Assembly: GCA_017553635.1 (NCBI GenBank)
Contig: JAFZKN010000007.1
Span: 186,001-250,000 of the forward strand
Reading direction: 5' to 3'
DNA length: 64,000 nucleotides
From: Treponema sp.
GTDB taxonomy: Bacteria; Spirochaetota; Spirochaetia; Treponematales; Treponemataceae
This document shows positions 16,487 through 24,951 of the stretch, piece by piece. Positions within the stretch are counted from its first letter, which is position 1; each line of letters starts with the position of its first letter. Position numbers and translations under genes: made by a program. The notes under the pieces are model-generated. The model was not told the origin of the DNA and ran no database searches. It saw nothing but the letters and a program-made list of their open reading frames with translations.

Positions 16487-19110
16487 TGAAATTTCCATTT
16501 TTATTAAATTTCCAGGATGAACGTGAAGAAAAAGAATTTAAAGCTTCATGCACAGCTGTAGATTCAAATAGAGTATTTGTTTATATCTCAATTATTTTTG
16601 CATTTGAAGTTTTTCTTCTCGTATATGATTCGCTTACTAGAAATACAGATTACTCTACCGTTCAATGGATTTATAGAATTTTAAACACATACATGGCAGC
16701 AATTTCTGCCATTTTCATTATCCTTAACATTACAAGACAGACATGGCTTTCAAAAAAAGACCCTGAACAAAGTATAAAAATTTTCAGAATCGCAAGCAGC
16801 GTATACGCAGTTTTACTTCTCGCAGGATCAATTGCAGATGCAATTACAGGAACCGTCTCAAGCGGGCGTGAAAATCTTACGATGTACTTTATAAGCCTCA
16901 TGCTTGTTTCGTGTGTATTCTACGTAAATTCTTTTGTTGTTTTTTCTTCAGGTGTAGGTTTTTTCATTCTGTTTGAACTTTTTACCCACCTTACATCATA
17001 TTCTTCACATCATACTTATGCACCATATCCGATATTCATCATCTTTATTACAGTTTCAGTTTCTTTTGTAAGAAGAAGCCAGCGTCTTGAACTTATAAGA
17101 AATTCTCTTATCATCAAAAAACTTCAGGAACAGGCTGAACGCGAAAACAAACTTAAATCACAGTTCCTCGCAAACATGAGTCATGAAATCCGAACTCCAA
17201 TGAATGCAATAGTCGGAATGAGTGAACTTGCACTCGATTTTAATCTTAATGATACGGAAAAAAACATTATAAGACAGATTCGAACTTCCGGGATAAGTCT
17301 TGTTGGAATTATAAATGATATTCTTGATTTTTCTAAAATCGAATCAGGGAAAATGGAAATTGTTCCTGAAGATTATGAACTCGTAAAATTAATGAATGAC
17401 ATTGCAAATGTCGTTCTTGTACGTCTTCAAGGGAAAGATGTTGAGCTTAGACTTGAAATTGATCCTTTGCTCCCTTCAGTTTTAAATGGCGATGACATGA
17501 GATTAAGACAGATTCTCATAAATCTTGCAGGAAACTCTGCAAAATTTACAGAACATGGACATGTTGCAATCCGCGTAGAAAACCTTCAGAATTATGAACA
17601 GCGCGATGGTTTAAGGATAAGTGTAATCGATACAGGCGTAGGAATCCGCAAAGAAGACCTCGATAAACTTTTCGGAGCATTTCAGCAGGTTGATATGAAG
17701 ATGAACCGAAACAAAGGCGGAACAGGGCTAGGACTTTCTATCTCAAAAAACCTTGTGCAGCTCATGGGTGGTTCGATCGGTGTACAGAGTGAATACGGAA
17801 AAGGCTCTCTTTTCTATATAAATGTTCCACAGAAAATAGTTGATGCAACAACATGTTTACAGAAATATCTTCCGCTTTTTGAAGCAGCAGACAAACTTGC
17901 AATTAAAACAGATACGGATTTCTATAAAGTTGAAAATCTTACTGTCATTCCGGTTGTTTCACTTTTAAACAGACCTGAATTTGCAAAGCTCTTTGCAGAA
18001 AAAAACACAGAAGTTAAATTTACTGCACCAGATGCAAATGTACTTGTAGTTGATGACAATGACGTGAATATACAGGTTGCACAGGGCCTTTTAAGGAAAT
18101 TCGCTGTAAATCCTGACTGTCTTACAAGCGGATATGAAGCATTGGAAAAAGTATTTACAAAAGATTACGACATCATATTCATGGACCACCAGATGCCGGG
18201 AATGGACGGAGTTGAAACACTTCAAAAAATCCGTGAAAAAGAAAAAAATGACGGAAGTCATAGAATTATTGTCGCCCTCAGTGCAAATGCAATTAACGGC
18301 GCAAGGGAAATGTTCATCAAAAATGGATTTGATGACTTTGTTGCAAAACCAGTACAGGGAAAAGATTTTGGCGAATGTCTCATAAAACATCTTCCAAAAA
18401 AACTTATTATAAGAGCAACTGGAGCAGAAGACGAAGAAAACGAAAGTACAATTCCACAGGATTTTCCTTCTGTGAAAAAAGAAAAAATTGATATCGATTT
18501 TGCAGTCGGCAACGCAGGTGGAATTGACAATTATCTTGTCATTGCAAAAACTTTCTATAATTCAATAAGCAATAACTCAAGTCTTATTGAATATTATTTT
18601 ACAGAAAAAGACATTAAGAACTATACAATTCAGGTTCATGCATTAAAAAGTTCTGCACGAATAATCGGAGCTGCAGATCTTTCAAAAAAAGCAGAGTATC
18701 TTGAATCTCTCGGAAAAAGAATTCAACAAAACCCAGATGACCCTGTAAAAGAAAAGATTATAAAATATACACCTGTTCTTCTTAACCTCTACCGTTCATA
18801 CACAGACGATTTAAAACCGATTGTCGATTACGAAGCAACAAGAGCAATTCAGACTGTAAGTGCTCAGGATGAATCTGACGGATTAACTGAAGAACTTTCA
18901 AAAGAAGATCTTCACGATATTTTCCTTCGTATTGCAGAAGCTGCTAAAAACTGCGACCTTGATACTGCAGAACAGGAATTTATTGCAATAAGAAAAGCAA
19001 AATTTGATCCGTTAATAAAAGAAAAAATAAAGGAACTTGAAGATGCGATAGACAGCATTGAGCTTGAAAAAATAACAGAACTTGCAGAATCCCTTTCCAA
19101 TTTATACTGA
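16486..19110 (+). CDS. Hybrid sensor histidine kinase with receiver and HPt domains
   Basis: 874-aa phosphorelay kinase. Residues 30-200 contain five or six membrane helices with no large periplasmic domain, so the sensed signal is likely in or near the membrane. HisKA has His233 (MSHEIRTPMNAIVGMSE). The ATPase domain shows N350 (LINLAGNSAKF), DTGVGI (382-387) and GGTGLGLSIS (411-420). A receiver follows with Asp567 (FMDHQMPGMDG), then an HPt domain with His718 (QVHALKSSARIIGA). The order HK-REC-HPt allows a full internal relay, with phosphate finally leaving to the upstream response regulator. The ATG overlaps that gene's stop by one base. Confidence 0.93.
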   Translation: MKFPFLLNFQDEREEKEFKASCTAVDSNRVFVYISIIFAFEVFLLVYDSLTRNTDYSTVQWIYRILNTYMAAISAIFIILNITRQTWLSKKDPEQSIKIFRIASSVYAVLLLAGSIADAITGTVSSGRENLTMYFISLMLVSCVFYVNSFVVFSSGVGFFILFELFTHLTSYSSHHTYAPYPIFIIFITVSVSFVRRSQRLELIRNSLIIKKLQEQAERENKLKSQFLANMSHEIRTPMNAIVGMSELALDFNLNDTEKNIIRQIRTSGISLVGIINDILDFSKIESGKMEIVPEDYELVKLMNDIANVVLVRLQGKDVELRLEIDPLLPSVLNGDDMRLRQILINLAGNSAKFTEHGHVAIRVENLQNYEQRDGLRISVIDTGVGIRKEDLDKLFGAFQQVDMKMNRNKGGTGLGLSISKNLVQLMGGSIGVQSEYGKGSLFYINVPQKIVDATTCLQKYLPLFEAADKLAIKTDTDFYKVENLTVIPVVSLLNRPEFAKLFAEKNTEVKFTAPDANVLVVDDNDVNIQVAQGLLRKFAVNPDCLTSGYEALEKVFTKDYDIIFMDHQMPGMDGVETLQKIREKEKNDGSHRIIVALSANAINGAREMFIKNGFDDFVAKPVQGKDFGECLIKHLPKKLIIRATGAEDEENESTIPQDFPSVKKEKIDIDFAVGNAGGIDNYLVIAKTFYNSISNNSSLIEYYFTEKDIKNYTIQVHALKSSARIIGAADLSKKAEYLESLGKRIQQNPDDPVKEKIIKYTPVLLNLYRSYTDDLKPIVDYEATRAIQTVSAQDESDGLTEELSKEDLHDIFLRIAEAAKNCDLDTAEQEFIAIRKAKFDPLIKEKIKELEDAIDSIELEKITELAESLSNLY

Positions 19111-19126
19111 ATCAATTTTAAATTTG

Positions 19127-19135
19127 TGATAGAAT
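19127..19135 (+). promoter_or_regulatory. Candidate extended -10 promoter, ybaK
   Basis: TGA followed by TAGAAT (19130-19135), 6 nt before the ATG at 19142. An extended -10 box could compensate for the lack of a clear -35. It predicts a leaderless message. Confidence 0.45.
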
Positions 19136-19141
19136 CTTGTT

Positions 19142-19624
19142 ATGAAAAAGACAAATGCAATGAGAATATTAGACGGACTCGGTATTCAATACGAGGCTGA
19201 AGAATATGAAGATGACGGCGAACACGAACTTGCAAAAGGTGTTGCTGTCCGTATGGCAGAAAAATTACATGTAAATGCAGAAACTGTTTTTAAGACAATC
19301 GTAATGAGAACAGAAACAAAAGAAATCTGTGTATTCTGCCAGAGTGCCGTAAGTGAAATAAATTTAAAGAAAGCACGACAGGCTGCAGGCTGTAAAGAAA
19401 TTGTTCCAGTAAAACCGGAAGAACTTTTATCATTGACAGGCTACATAAGAGGCGGCTGTACTCCAGTAGGGATGAAAAAGAAATTCAGAACATTCATAGA
19501 TGAAACTGTAATTCTCCATGATAAAATATGTATAAGTGGCGGTCAGAGAGGAGTTCAGATAAAGATTAAGCCTGATGATTTGATCCGAGCGACAGAAGCA
19601 ACAGTCGTCGACCTTGAACTATAG
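19142..19624 (+). CDS. ybaK: Cys-tRNA(Pro) deacylase YbaK/EbsC
   Basis: 160-aa trans-editing factor that hydrolyses Cys mischarged onto tRNA(Pro). The whole length matches the family: N-terminal MRILDGLGIQYEAEEYE, the conserved KTIVMRTE strand, SEINLKKARQAAG, GYIRGGCTPVGMKKKF with the conserved GGxxPxG-type loop, and C-terminal SGGQRGVQIKIKPDDLIRAT. Single-gene unit: the phosphorelay kinase ends 31 bp upstream on the same strand and the next gene is convergent. No Shine-Dalgarno is present. Confidence 0.92.
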   Translation: MKKTNAMRILDGLGIQYEAEEYEDDGEHELAKGVAVRMAEKLHVNAETVFKTIVMRTETKEICVFCQSAVSEINLKKARQAAGCKEIVPVKPEELLSLTGYIRGGCTPVGMKKKFRTFIDETVILHDKICISGGQRGVQIKIKPDDLIRATEATVVDLEL

Positions 19625-19653
19625 CAGAAGATTTTCAAACCACTTAACACAAT

Positions 19654-20181
19654 TTATGCTGAAAGAATCTTTACGATTTCGCCAACATAAATTGTATGCC
19701 AGTCATTATCAGAATACATCTGAGAAGGAATTTCTTTTCCGTATTTTGTAAAAAATTCAGCTTTCATATCCTGTGCGTAAAGTTTTTTACACACAAGTAC
19801 AAGCCGTGATTCTTTAAAATACGGAACAGAAATCATACTGCCTTCTGAATCAATTTCTGCCATCCCGACAGTAAGACCCGTAGCAGAAACCTTATCCTGA
19901 TCACGGCCACTAGCCTGACCACAATAAGCAAGCTGTTTTCTATATTCTTCACCGAGCACACAGAGAGAAAAAACATCTCCGTCATCAACAAAGCCTTTGG
20001 TAAAACGAGACTTCCTGATATAAACAGTAGCTGCATTTTTACCCCATAATACGCCCAGCCCACCCCAGGAAGCAGTCATCATATTAGTGCGATCCTTCTT
20101 CTGAGCCGTAATAAGCATCCAATCCTGGCCAATCATCTTAAACGGATTTTCATTTAATTGTTCCGGTAATATTTCTTTCAT
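19654..20181 (-). CDS. Flavin reductase family protein
   Basis: 175-aa FMN-binding split-barrel protein. Recognisable parts are NPFKMIGQDWMLITAQ at the start, the flavin-contact MMTASWGGLGVLW, the VYIRKSRFTKGFVDDGDVFSL segment and the CGQASGRDQDKVSATGL loop typical of flavin-reductase-like domains. It probably binds FMN and reduces a small substrate or flavin with NAD(P)H; the substrate is unknown. The minus-strand TATAAT at 20188-20193 is 6 nt upstream of the ATG, with no Shine-Dalgarno. Confidence 0.87.
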   Translation of the reverse strand: MKEILPEQLNENPFKMIGQDWMLITAQKKDRTNMMTASWGGLGVLWGKNAATVYIRKSRFTKGFVDDGDVFSLCVLGEEYRKQLAYCGQASGRDQDKVSATGLTVGMAEIDSEGSMISVPYFKESRLVLVCKKLYAQDMKAEFFTKYGKEIPSQMYSDNDWHTIYVGEIVKILSA

Positions 20182-20187
20182 AGATTC

Positions 20188-20193
20188 ATTATA
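20188..20193 (-). promoter_or_regulatory. -10 box of the flavin reductase gene
   Basis: Perfect TATAAT on the minus strand, 6 nt before the ATG at 20181. No convincing -35 at 16-18 bp. Another member of the leaderless-type set. Confidence 0.45.
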
Positions 20194-20285
20194 ATATGGA
20201 TTTCTATAAAAGTCTTGTCCAAAATATTATCATTTAAAATAAATTTTCCCCAAGATGTTTTTTATCAAAAGATGTTTATATCAGT

Positions 20286-20786
20286 TTATCTTATTGAACT
20301 TGCTTCGTCTTTTGTTGCGGCTTTCCAGAACTGGCTTCGTCCAAAAGGTCCTACTTCACCGCGCATTTCAAGAGTATCCTCTTTAAATTTTTTTCCGTCT
20401 GCCTTATGGAATATAATACGGCATTTATATCTTTTTCCATCAGCCGGATCAATGATAAAGCCGTCTGCCCATTTACCTTCTTCAAGTTTTTTTAAATCCC
20501 AGATCCATGTAGCTCCTACAGTTTTAACTGTTCCGATATCAACATTGTTCATAAAGTTGTCGTAATGACGGCCTTTTCCACCGTTAGTTAAAGTGTCCTG
20601 TGGATAATCCGCGATAGAAAGCATCTTTCCATAAAGCTTTCCGTTTTCTACCCAGATCTGCCATCCTGCTGTAGGCTTGTTTGTTTTTTCATCGATACTG
20701 ATCCAAAATCCCTCTGTCGGGTCAGCAGCAAAGCACAATGCACCTGCAAGAAATAATCCTGCAAATAAAGCTAACAATTTTTTCAT
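20286..20786 (-). CDS. Exported DUF2147 domain protein
   Basis: 166 aa with a clear Sec signal peptide (MKKLLALFAGLFLAGALCFA, cleavage after about residue 20). The mature part matches DUF2147, a lipocalin-like family: GFWISIDEKTNKPTAGWQIW, then YDNFMNN near the middle, GKWADGFIIDPADGKRYKCR and LEMRGEVGPFGRSQFW. Role unknown; such proteins sit in the periplasm and may bind small hydrophobic ligands. GGGAGAG lies just upstream of the ATG, and TATATT about 17 nt before that gives a conventional short leader, unlike its neighbours. Confidence 0.9.
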   Translation of the reverse strand: MKKLLALFAGLFLAGALCFAADPTEGFWISIDEKTNKPTAGWQIWVENGKLYGKMLSIADYPQDTLTNGGKGRHYDNFMNNVDIGTVKTVGATWIWDLKKLEEGKWADGFIIDPADGKRYKCRIIFHKADGKKFKEDTLEMRGEVGPFGRSQFWKAATKDEASSIR

Positions 20787-20863
20787 TACTCTCTCCCGTA
20801 AAAAAATATAAATTGAATTATATCACTACTGCATACTGAATGCAAATTTTCAAAAACACCAGA

Positions 20864-21493
20864 CTATTTGTCATTCAAGCATTCAAGAGCAGCCCAAAAA
20901 CTTTCTTCATACTTATCTATTGTATTTTTTATAATTTCACTCTGCTCTTCTTCTGGAGCTGTATACTTTTCATCATTCTCAGTAAAATTAAATGCTTTCA
21001 TTCCATGAAGATTTACCCATCGTCTGTCATATTTTACATTATTTTTTCTTACATACGCAATTGCATCATTTACAATTTTCTTTAAATTTTCAATATCCTG
21101 AAAAGTATATTGATTTATCAGATAACCAAACTGCTCATTTAAAACCGATACAATTTGTCTTGCTGAAATATCCTGACATATATTAGCATCAATCCTTGCC
21201 CTAAGCTGTCCTATGTAAAATATTTTAGATGCTTCATCCTTATTTTCTTCAAAATAAGCATTTGACAATACATATAAAACCGAAGGATTGTAAGAATCAA
21301 GATTTTTCAACACTTCTTTAACTGCCTTTTTGGAAACTTTTTTATCAGTACTTAAAAGTCTTTCTATTACTGCGATGTCCTTATCAACTTCAATATCTGA
21401 ATAAGCAGGATTTAACGTTAATTCCGTTTCCTGACTGGAAACATGTAAAAGCGTCATCAATAAAGTAAAGATTACCAGAAATGTTTTTTTCAT
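20864..21493 (-). CDS. Exported protein of unknown function
   Basis: 209 aa with a signal peptide ending near HVSSQ (about residue 21). The mature protein is helical and charged; the spacing of hydrophobic residues through about 60-120 would fit two degenerate helical-hairpin repeats but I cannot assign a family. GGAGGAA lies about 9 nt before the ATG, so this gene has a normal ribosome-binding site. It stands alone between convergent and divergent neighbours. Confidence 0.6.
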   Translation of the reverse strand: MKKTFLVIFTLLMTLLHVSSQETELTLNPAYSDIEVDKDIAVIERLLSTDKKVSKKAVKEVLKNLDSYNPSVLYVLSNAYFEENKDEASKIFYIGQLRARIDANICQDISARQIVSVLNEQFGYLINQYTFQDIENLKKIVNDAIAYVRKNNVKYDRRWVNLHGMKAFNFTENDEKYTAPEEEQSEIIKNTIDKYEESFWAALECLNDK

Positions 21494-21561
21494 TTATAAA
21501 TTCCTCCATAAATTTCTTATAAGTTTTTCTTGTATATATTCTATCACGTTTTATTATTTTG

Positions 21562-21570
21562 TGTTATAAT
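21562..21570 (+). promoter_or_regulatory. Extended -10 promoter of the AlkD-like gene
   Basis: TGT followed by TATAAT (21565-21570), 6 nt before the ATG at 21577. Strong extended -10; no Shine-Dalgarno follows. Confidence 0.5.
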
Positions 21571-21576
21571 TTTTTA

Positions 21577-22263
21577 ATGACATTAAAAGAGCTGCAGAAA
21601 ATTCTGTTTGAATACGAAGATAAAAAATATGCCGATTTTAACGCTAAATTAATTCCGGATATTCCGCGAAAAAAGATAATCGGGATTCGAAGCCCAAAAT
21701 ATAAAGATATTTTAAAGAGAATTAAAGATGATCCTGTAATTCCAAAGTTCCTTGATTCTGTTCCGCATGTATACCACGAAGAAAACTGTCTTCATGCACA
21801 GCTTATAAACAGGATGAAAGATTATGATGAATGCGTTGCAGCTCTTGAAAAATTTATTCCTTACATAGACAACTGGGCTGTAAACGATACTGTAAACCCG
21901 CCGTGTTTTAAAAAACACCGTGACAGGCTTATTAAAAAAATTCAGAAGTGGATTAAGTCAAAGAAAACTTACACACGCCGCTGCGCAATGAAGCTTTTAA
22001 TGGCAAATTATCTTGGAGAAGATTTTAAGCCTGAGTATCTGGATCTTGCGGCAGATTTACGTTCGGGCGAATATTATGTAAACATGATGACAGCCTGGCT
22101 TTTTGCAGAAGCCCTGGCTAAACAGTGGGACTGTGCGGTAAAGTTTATCGAAGAACACAGACTTGATGCATGGACTCACAACAAGGCAATTCAAAAGGCA
22201 TGCGAAAGCTTTAGAGTTCTGGATAAAAGAAAAGAATATTTAAAGTCGCTTAAGATTAAGTGA
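21577..22263 (+). CDS. DNA alkylation repair protein (AlkD-like)
   Basis: 228-aa all-helical protein of the AlkD/AlkC glycosylase superfamily built from HEAT-like repeats. Family features: GIRSPKYKDILKRIK in the N-terminal third, FIPYIDNWAVNDTV (the conserved DNW-D segment whose Trp and Asp contact the lesion in AlkD), TRRCAMKLLMANYL and a C-terminal VRN-like region replaced here by THNKAIQKACESFRV. It would remove N3/N7-alkylated purines. I use ATG 21577; the upstream TTG (21559) lies in the promoter. Left edge of the debris-rich accessory region. Confidence 0.85.
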   Translation: MTLKELQKILFEYEDKKYADFNAKLIPDIPRKKIIGIRSPKYKDILKRIKDDPVIPKFLDSVPHVYHEENCLHAQLINRMKDYDECVAALEKFIPYIDNWAVNDTVNPPCFKKHRDRLIKKIQKWIKSKKTYTRRCAMKLLMANYLGEDFKPEYLDLAADLRSGEYYVNMMTAWLFAEALAKQWDCAVKFIEEHRLDAWTHNKAIQKACESFRVLDKRKEYLKSLKIK

Positions 22264-22292
22264 CTTTAAACTTTGCACATATTTAGAAATTC

Positions 22293-22808
22293 TTACAATT
22301 CTTTCATATACAAAACTTCGTCTTCGACAACCTTTCCCATGACAAATTTTGTAAATGCTTTTACAAATGTCATTCCGTTTCGTTCTGCTACATGACGCGA
22401 CGGAAGGTTATCTGATTTCATATACGAAACAATCTGTTTTACACCCTTACTTTTTGCAAATTCTGAACAGGCTTTTGCAGCTTCTGTCGCATAGCCCTTT
22501 CCCCGATATTCCTTTCTTAAATGATAACCTATTTCATGAAATAAGTCATCTTCAACCTGCTGCATTGTAATTCCGCAGTCGCCTATAAACTCACCGCTTT
22601 CTTTTTCGATTACAGCCCAGAGACCAAAACCATATTTTTCGTAATTTTCAATATTCCATTTTATCCAGTTTTCTACCTCTTCTCTTGTAAACGGATGCGG
22701 ATAAAATTTCATCGAGTCTGAATCTGATAAAACAAGTGCAAGTTTTACAGTGTCATCAAGCGTAAGCTGTCTGAGTTTAAGTCTTTCTGTTTCAATAACA
22801 AATTCCAT
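22293..22808 (-). CDS. GNAT acetyltransferase (RimJ/RimL-like)
   Basis: 171-aa GNAT family N-acetyltransferase. It begins with the typical ETERLKLRQLTLDD strand, has GDCGITMQQVEDDLFHEIGY, then the acetyl-CoA binding loop RKEYRGKGYATEAAKA and a final strand ending VAERNGMTFVK. This pattern is the RimJ/RimL-like branch, which acetylates protein N-termini, amino acids or antibiotics; the substrate is not readable here. GGGAGA precedes the ATG and a TATAAT lies further upstream. Confidence 0.88.
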   Translation of the reverse strand: MEFVIETERLKLRQLTLDDTVKLALVLSDSDSMKFYPHPFTREEVENWIKWNIENYEKYGFGLWAVIEKESGEFIGDCGITMQQVEDDLFHEIGYHLRKEYRGKGYATEAAKACSEFAKSKGVKQIVSYMKSDNLPSRHVAERNGMTFVKAFTKFVMGKVVEDEVLYMKEL

Positions 22809-23192
22809 TTTATTTCTCCCTGTTATTATATTTTGTAATCTTCATCTTCTGCAAACCTCCGTTTAAAAAAGGCTTACAAGTAATTTTTTCTCAAAACCCC
22901 TCGTGATTTTGAACTAAAACAATTGCCTTAAACACGTACTTTATTGATTTTTTTTAAGTCGATTTTGATTTTAAATTTATCAAGCTTTGGCGCTAAATCT
23001 TTTTACAGAAATTACAACAAGCGGAACAAATAAAAACAACATAAGACCAATTGCAGAGCCGGCACCGTGTATTTTAGAAGCATATGCAAAAATTCCCTTT
23101 TATATTTTTAATTGACCTTATTGTAATTTTATTATAAAAAAATATATGCAACAAGTGTCATGGCAGGCAGTACAGGCTGTCACGCGCAATAA
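22809..23192. other. 384-bp intergenic stretch with gene debris
   Basis: No intact gene. It holds the ribosome-binding site and TATAAT of the acetyltransferase at its left end, the DUF998-like scrap at 22980-23099 and, on the plus strand, TTGACC (23112-23117) with TATAAA (23133-23138), 7 nt before an ATG at 23146. That ATG opens a 40-codon frame out of phase with the following MBL hydrolase, so this promoter may once have driven it. Confidence 0.5.
22980..23099 (-). pseudogene. C-terminal scrap of a DUF998-like membrane protein
   Basis: A 39-codon open stretch with a stop just upstream and no start codon. Its product (YASKIHGAGSAIGLMLFLF, then VPLVVISVKRFSAKA) resembles the last transmembrane helix and HG-x-G turn of DUF998 integral membrane proteins. 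The rest of that gene is gone. Assignment rests on pattern recognition only. Confidence 0.45.
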
Positions 23193-23324
23193 ATTTTTGA
23201 CGGAACAGGAGAGTACGAAACGAGCATCATTACAAGAATTAAAGGCGGAACAGATAACTGCTACATAATTTCTGAGGGCAGAAACGCAATACTGGTTGAT
23301 ACAAGCAGCGGTCCTGCGCGTGAT

Positions 23325-23852
23325 ATGGTTACAGCTGAATGTGACAAATACGATTTAAAGCTTATCGTACTTACCCACACGCATTTTGACCACGCAGAAA
23401 ATGCTGCATTTCTTTCTAAACGTTACGGAGTTCCAGTTGCATTTCATAAAGCAGATGACGAACTTTTTGAAAACTATGACAAACAGACTCTTAAATGCTA
23501 CGGACTCACAGGCCGCATAGTTTTAAATCTCTCTTTAAAGGTTCTTCGCGAAACAAAAGTTGAACGCCCGGAAAATTTCTTTTACATTAAAGATGGCGAC
23601 GACTTAAGTAAATACGGCATCGATGCAAAAATCATTGAGCTTCCAGGACACACAAACGGCTCGATTGGAGTTGATGTTGAACAGAAATCTCTTCTTGTCG
23701 GTGATGCACTTGATAACTGGGTTAAACCTGCAATGGGTCATCTTTATTACAATCTTGACGACATTAAAAATAGTTATGATAAAATAAAATCACTCGGTTT
23801 AAGAACCCTTTATTTTGGACACGGCAAACCTGTTCCAAGCACAAAAATTTAA
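23325..23852 (+). CDS. MBL-fold metallo-hydrolase with damaged 5' end
   Basis: Glyoxalase II-like metallo-beta-lactamase fold. Zinc ligands: THTHFDH motif, a later ELPGHTNGS His, DALDN Asp and FGHGKPVP His. The first usable ATG is 23325, but clear family sequence continues upstream in the same frame to 23193 (SIITRIKGGTDNCYIISEG, then AILVDTSSGPA), where a TAA at 23190 interrupts it; no ATG, GTG or TTG exists between. An ATG at 23160 is in frame but before that stop. The gene is therefore truncated or non-functional, unless an unusual start codon is used. It overlaps the convergent HAD gene by 4 bp. Confidence 0.7.
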   Translation: MVTAECDKYDLKLIVLTHTHFDHAENAAFLSKRYGVPVAFHKADDELFENYDKQTLKCYGLTGRIVLNLSLKVLRETKVERPENFFYIKDGDDLSKYGIDAKIIELPGHTNGSIGVDVEQKSLLVGDALDNWVKPAMGHLYYNLDDIKNSYDKIKSLGLRTLYFGHGKPVPSTKI

Positions 23853-24577
23853 GACCGGCCTTTTAAGATTTTAAAAAGTTCATCAAAAGAAGAAGCGCAG
23901 TAATTGATGTCATATTCTTTTACTGCCTCTTTTATTTTGTCCTGATCCATCCCCTGACTTTGCGTCATAAACCATACAGAAGTAAGTCCGGCATTCTTTG
24001 CTCCAAGCATATCAGAAGTTAAAGAATCTCCTATAACCATACATGACTCTTGAGGCGCTTTTATTTCTTTAAGGACAATATCAAAATATTCTTTCGACGG
24101 TTTTGAAACTCCCATTGCTTCACTTATAAAAAGCCCGTCGATATATTTATCAAGTCCCGTAGATTTAATTCTTCCTTCTGCATTTACAATCGCACCGTTT
24201 GTTACGATGTAAATTCCTGATTCTGGTATTTCTTTTTTTATACGCTGAACAAACTCAAGTGCCCCTTCCATTAATACACCGTTTTCTGACATTGTTTTTA
24301 TAAAATCGGTGTTGATTTTAAGACGGTCAACCTTAGAAGGGTCTTTATTGCATTTTTCGATTATATAACAGAAGCGTCTGTCAAAAAGTTCTGTCCGTGA
24401 AATAATTCCTTTTTCAAGCTCCAGCCACAGACTTTTATTGTATTCCATAAACGCATCGTAAATCTCATCAGAAAACGACATGCCGTTTTGTTCAAGAACA
24501 ATTTTAAGCGCCTTCCTCTCCGACGCGTGAAAATTAAGCAGTGTCTGATCCAAATCAAAAAGAAAATTTTTAATCAT
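23849..24577 (-). CDS. HAD-family nucleotidase, YjjG type
   Basis: 242-aa haloacid dehalogenase hydrolase. Motif I is FLFDLDQTLLNF with nucleophile Asp8 and acid Asp10, motif II the Thr of YIVTNGA, motif III Lys in VSKPSKEYF, and motif IV GDSLTSDMLGAKNAG. The helical cap after motif I and overall match fit the YjjG group, which dephosphorylates non-canonical pyrimidine monophosphates such as dUMP and modified UMPs. No Shine-Dalgarno precedes the ATG; a TGTAAT lies 6 nt upstream, and the flavodoxin scrap is directly upstream. Confidence 0.87.
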   Translation of the reverse strand: MIKNFLFDLDQTLLNFHASERKALKIVLEQNGMSFSDEIYDAFMEYNKSLWLELEKGIISRTELFDRRFCYIIEKCNKDPSKVDRLKINTDFIKTMSENGVLMEGALEFVQRIKKEIPESGIYIVTNGAIVNAEGRIKSTGLDKYIDGLFISEAMGVSKPSKEYFDIVLKEIKAPQESCMVIGDSLTSDMLGAKNAGLTSVWFMTQSQGMDQDKIKEAVKEYDINYCASSFDELFKILKGRS

Positions 24578-24584
24578 GGCGGAA

Positions 24585-24824
24585 TTACACTCTTTTCGTT
24601 AGTCTCACAGCTCTTTTTAAGATTCGCTCAGGAATTTCTTTTAATTTTCCGTTCATGCCGCCCCAGTAAACAGGCGTTCCGACAACAAGCACGTCGCAGC
24701 TTTGTAAAAGATTACCGATTCTGTGTGCATCATCAGACGGAAAAATGCAATTACCTGTTGAGCGGCATTTCATACAGCCAGCACAGAATTTAAAATTAAG
24801 ACCTGCATTCTCATCTCCAGTAAA
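24585..24824 (-). pseudogene. Internal fragment of a flavodoxin-family oxidoreductase
   Basis: An open stretch without N-terminus whose product reads FCAGCMKCRSTGNC, then CDVLVVGTPVYWGGMNGKLK. This is the Cys-rich and FMN-phosphate region of NADPH-dependent FMN reductase/iron-sulfur flavoproteins (family form CxxC...C, SPVYWGGMPGQLK). The N-terminal flavodoxin strand is missing (a stop at 24825) and the sequence after ERILKRAVRLTKRV ends about 100 residues early. A start at 24773 would give only 62 aa. Broken at both ends. Confidence 0.7.
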
Positions 24825-24917
24825 TTAGCCGGCAACCTCAAGCTGTAAGTTATTAAAGGCTGTCCTGATCATATTATACACTATAACACGAAGAATATAT
24901 AGCAAATTAAAGCCGCA

Positions 24918-24949
24918 AAGGAATACGCTGTAAACAACGGGTATTCTTT
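24918..24949. repeat. Small inverted repeat beside the acyltransferase stop
   Basis: AAGGAATAC (24918-24926) and GTATTCTTT (24941-24949) can pair with one G-U. It lies just past the 3' end of the acyltransferase gene and might help terminate it, though no T-run follows on that strand. Confidence 0.25.
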
Positions 24950-24951
24950 AT

